DNA of 64,000 nt from Isoptericola dokdonensis DS-3 (GTDB taxonomy: Bacteria > Actinomycetota > Actinomycetes > Actinomycetales > Cellulomonadaceae). The notes under the pieces were generated by a model. It made no database searches. It was not told where the DNA came from and saw only the letters and a program-made list of their open reading frames with translations. Position numbers and translations under genes: made by a program. Shown here in pieces: positions 63,304 through 64,000 of this stretch. The stretch spans positions 3,162,001 through 3,226,000 of the forward strand of contig NZ_CP014209.1 of the NCBI RefSeq assembly GCF_001636295.1, read 5' to 3'. Each line of letters begins with the position of its first letter. Position 1 is the first letter of the stretch.

Positions 63304-63891
63304 TTGACCACCACGACGGAGGCACCACCGCACGACGGCGCCTGGTTCGACGCGCTGTTCGCCGCGCACGCCGCAGCCGTGCACCGCTACTTCGTGCGGC
63401 GGCTCGCGACGTCCCGCGACGACGCCGAGGACCTGGCCGCCGAGGTGCTCGCGACCGCGTGGCGGCGTCGTGACGACGTCCCCGTCGGCGGCGAGCTGCC
63501 CTGGCTGTACCGCACCGCCGGGTACGTCCTCGCCAACCATCGGCGCAAGGCCCGCGCCCTGCCCGTCGCGGCCGTCCCCGAGGAACCCGACGACGTCGAT
63601 CCCGCCGAGCTCGCCCTCGACGACGACCGGGTGCGCGCCGTCCTCGCCCGGCTCTCCGCCCGCGACCGCCGCGTCCTGCTGCTCGTCGCGTGGGACGGGC
63701 TCGGCGGGGACGACCTCGCCGCCGTCCTCGGGGTCTCCCGCGGGGGCGCCGACGCCGCGCTGTCCCGCGCCCGCGCCCGGCTGCGCACCGCGTGGTCGGA
63801 GGCCGAGCAGGACGACGACCAGACGGGCGCGCCACCTGGTGGCGACCGGACGGCGGACGGCGCGGCACGAGCCGCGAACGACGAGGCGTGA
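63304..63891 (+). CDS. ECF-like RNA polymerase sigma factor
   Basis: 195 residues from a TTG start with AGGAGGA upstream. Region 2: WFDALFAAHAAAVHRYFVRRLATSRDDAEDLAAEVLATAWRR. Region 4: VRAVLARLSARDRRVLLLVAWDGLGGDDLAAVLGVSRGGADAALSRARARLRTAW. The C-terminus is a 30-residue disordered acidic tail. The next gene overlaps the spacing expected for its anti-sigma or regulator partner. The signal it answers is unknown. Confidence 0.9.
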   Translation: MTTTTEAPPHDGAWFDALFAAHAAAVHRYFVRRLATSRDDAEDLAAEVLATAWRRRDDVPVGGELPWLYRTAGYVLANHRRKARALPVAAVPEEPDDVDPAELALDDDRVRAVLARLSARDRRVLLLVAWDGLGGDDLAAVLGVSRGGADAALSRARARLRTAWSEAEQDDDQTGAPPGGDRTADGAARAANDEA

Positions 63892-63905
63892 GGAGGGCTG
63901 TGGAC

Positions 63906-64000
63906 ATGGATGCACGGGACGAGGCCTACGACCGGCTGACCGGGGCCGACCCCGCCGACGGCACCACCACCCGCGAAGGGGTGCTGCGTGCCAAGGTGGA
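63906..64000 (+). CDS. Start of a gene after the sigma factor (3' truncated by window)
   Basis: Only about 31 residues are visible (MDARDEAYDRLTGADPADGT, then TTREGVLRAKV). The position, 14 bp after the sigma gene, suggests its anti-sigma factor or an associated membrane protein. ATG 63906 is spaced well from GAGGAGGG (63891-63898); GTG 63900 is in frame but too close. Confidence 0.55.
   Translation, partial: MDARDEAYDRLTGADPADGTTTREGVLRAKV

Overview
The window is very GC-rich, with GTG, TTG and possibly CTG starts, many leaderless transcripts, and actinobacterial markers: GlnR, SigK/RskA with DipZ, DUF5063 next to recR, DUF2516, and sortase-anchored proteins. Two secreted GH18 chitinases with CBM5/12 modules suggest a soil or plant-polymer-degrading actinomycete of the Cellulomonas/Cellulosimicrobium/Isoptericola group. 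That placement is inferred from gene content only.

Layout. 1-9.4 kb: end of a serine hydrolase, a drug-type ABC exporter with its own two-component system, recR, DUF5063, a TauE-type permease, and lysC-asd (aspartate pathway). 9.4-14.8 kb: two facing arrays of one 20-bp repeat, then a GntR-controlled ABC operon and a second ABC-2 exporter. 14.8-18.6 kb: amidotransferase, Nudix enzyme, DAHP synthase behind a Trp/Tyr/Phe leader peptide, and a DUF559 gene bracketed by two related palindromes. 18.7-24 kb: a SigK cluster (sigK, rskA, a fasciclin lipoprotein, a hypothetical gene, dipZ) in which three promoters share CCATCC-N15-CCGAAC. 24-31.3 kb: a DUF4232 protein, an FAD reductase, HdeD-like, LacI-type, beta-lactamase-fold, DUF1992 and LMW phosphatase genes.

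31.3-34.7 kb is accessory: a frameshifted AbiEii toxin relic, a 45-bp copy of the 3' end of tRNA-Pro, a HTH/nucleotidyltransferase toxin-antitoxin-like pair with an operator-like palindrome, an ISL3 transposase relic, and the intact tRNA-Pro(CGG). This looks like the remains of a tRNA-targeted island. 34.8-44.5 kb is ordinary chromosome (phosphoesterase, class A PBP, RidA, Crp, Nth, GlnR, YceI). Its one striking part is the crp 3' intergenic region, which holds two 98-99 bp structured elements with covarying stems and conserved loops.

44.5-53.5 kb: thioredoxin/DUF4395/DsrE, a small membrane protein, a nitrobindin-like protein, YgfZ, FUSC, an MFS exporter with a C-terminal winged-helix-like extension, Phd-VapC, DUF2516, asparaginase and Dtd. 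53.6-64 kb: an LPRTG surface protein, a DUF4012 protein, a large LuxR-type regulator, tandem chitinases, and an ECF sigma factor whose downstream partner runs off the window. Functional calls come from reading motifs by eye; no database search was run.
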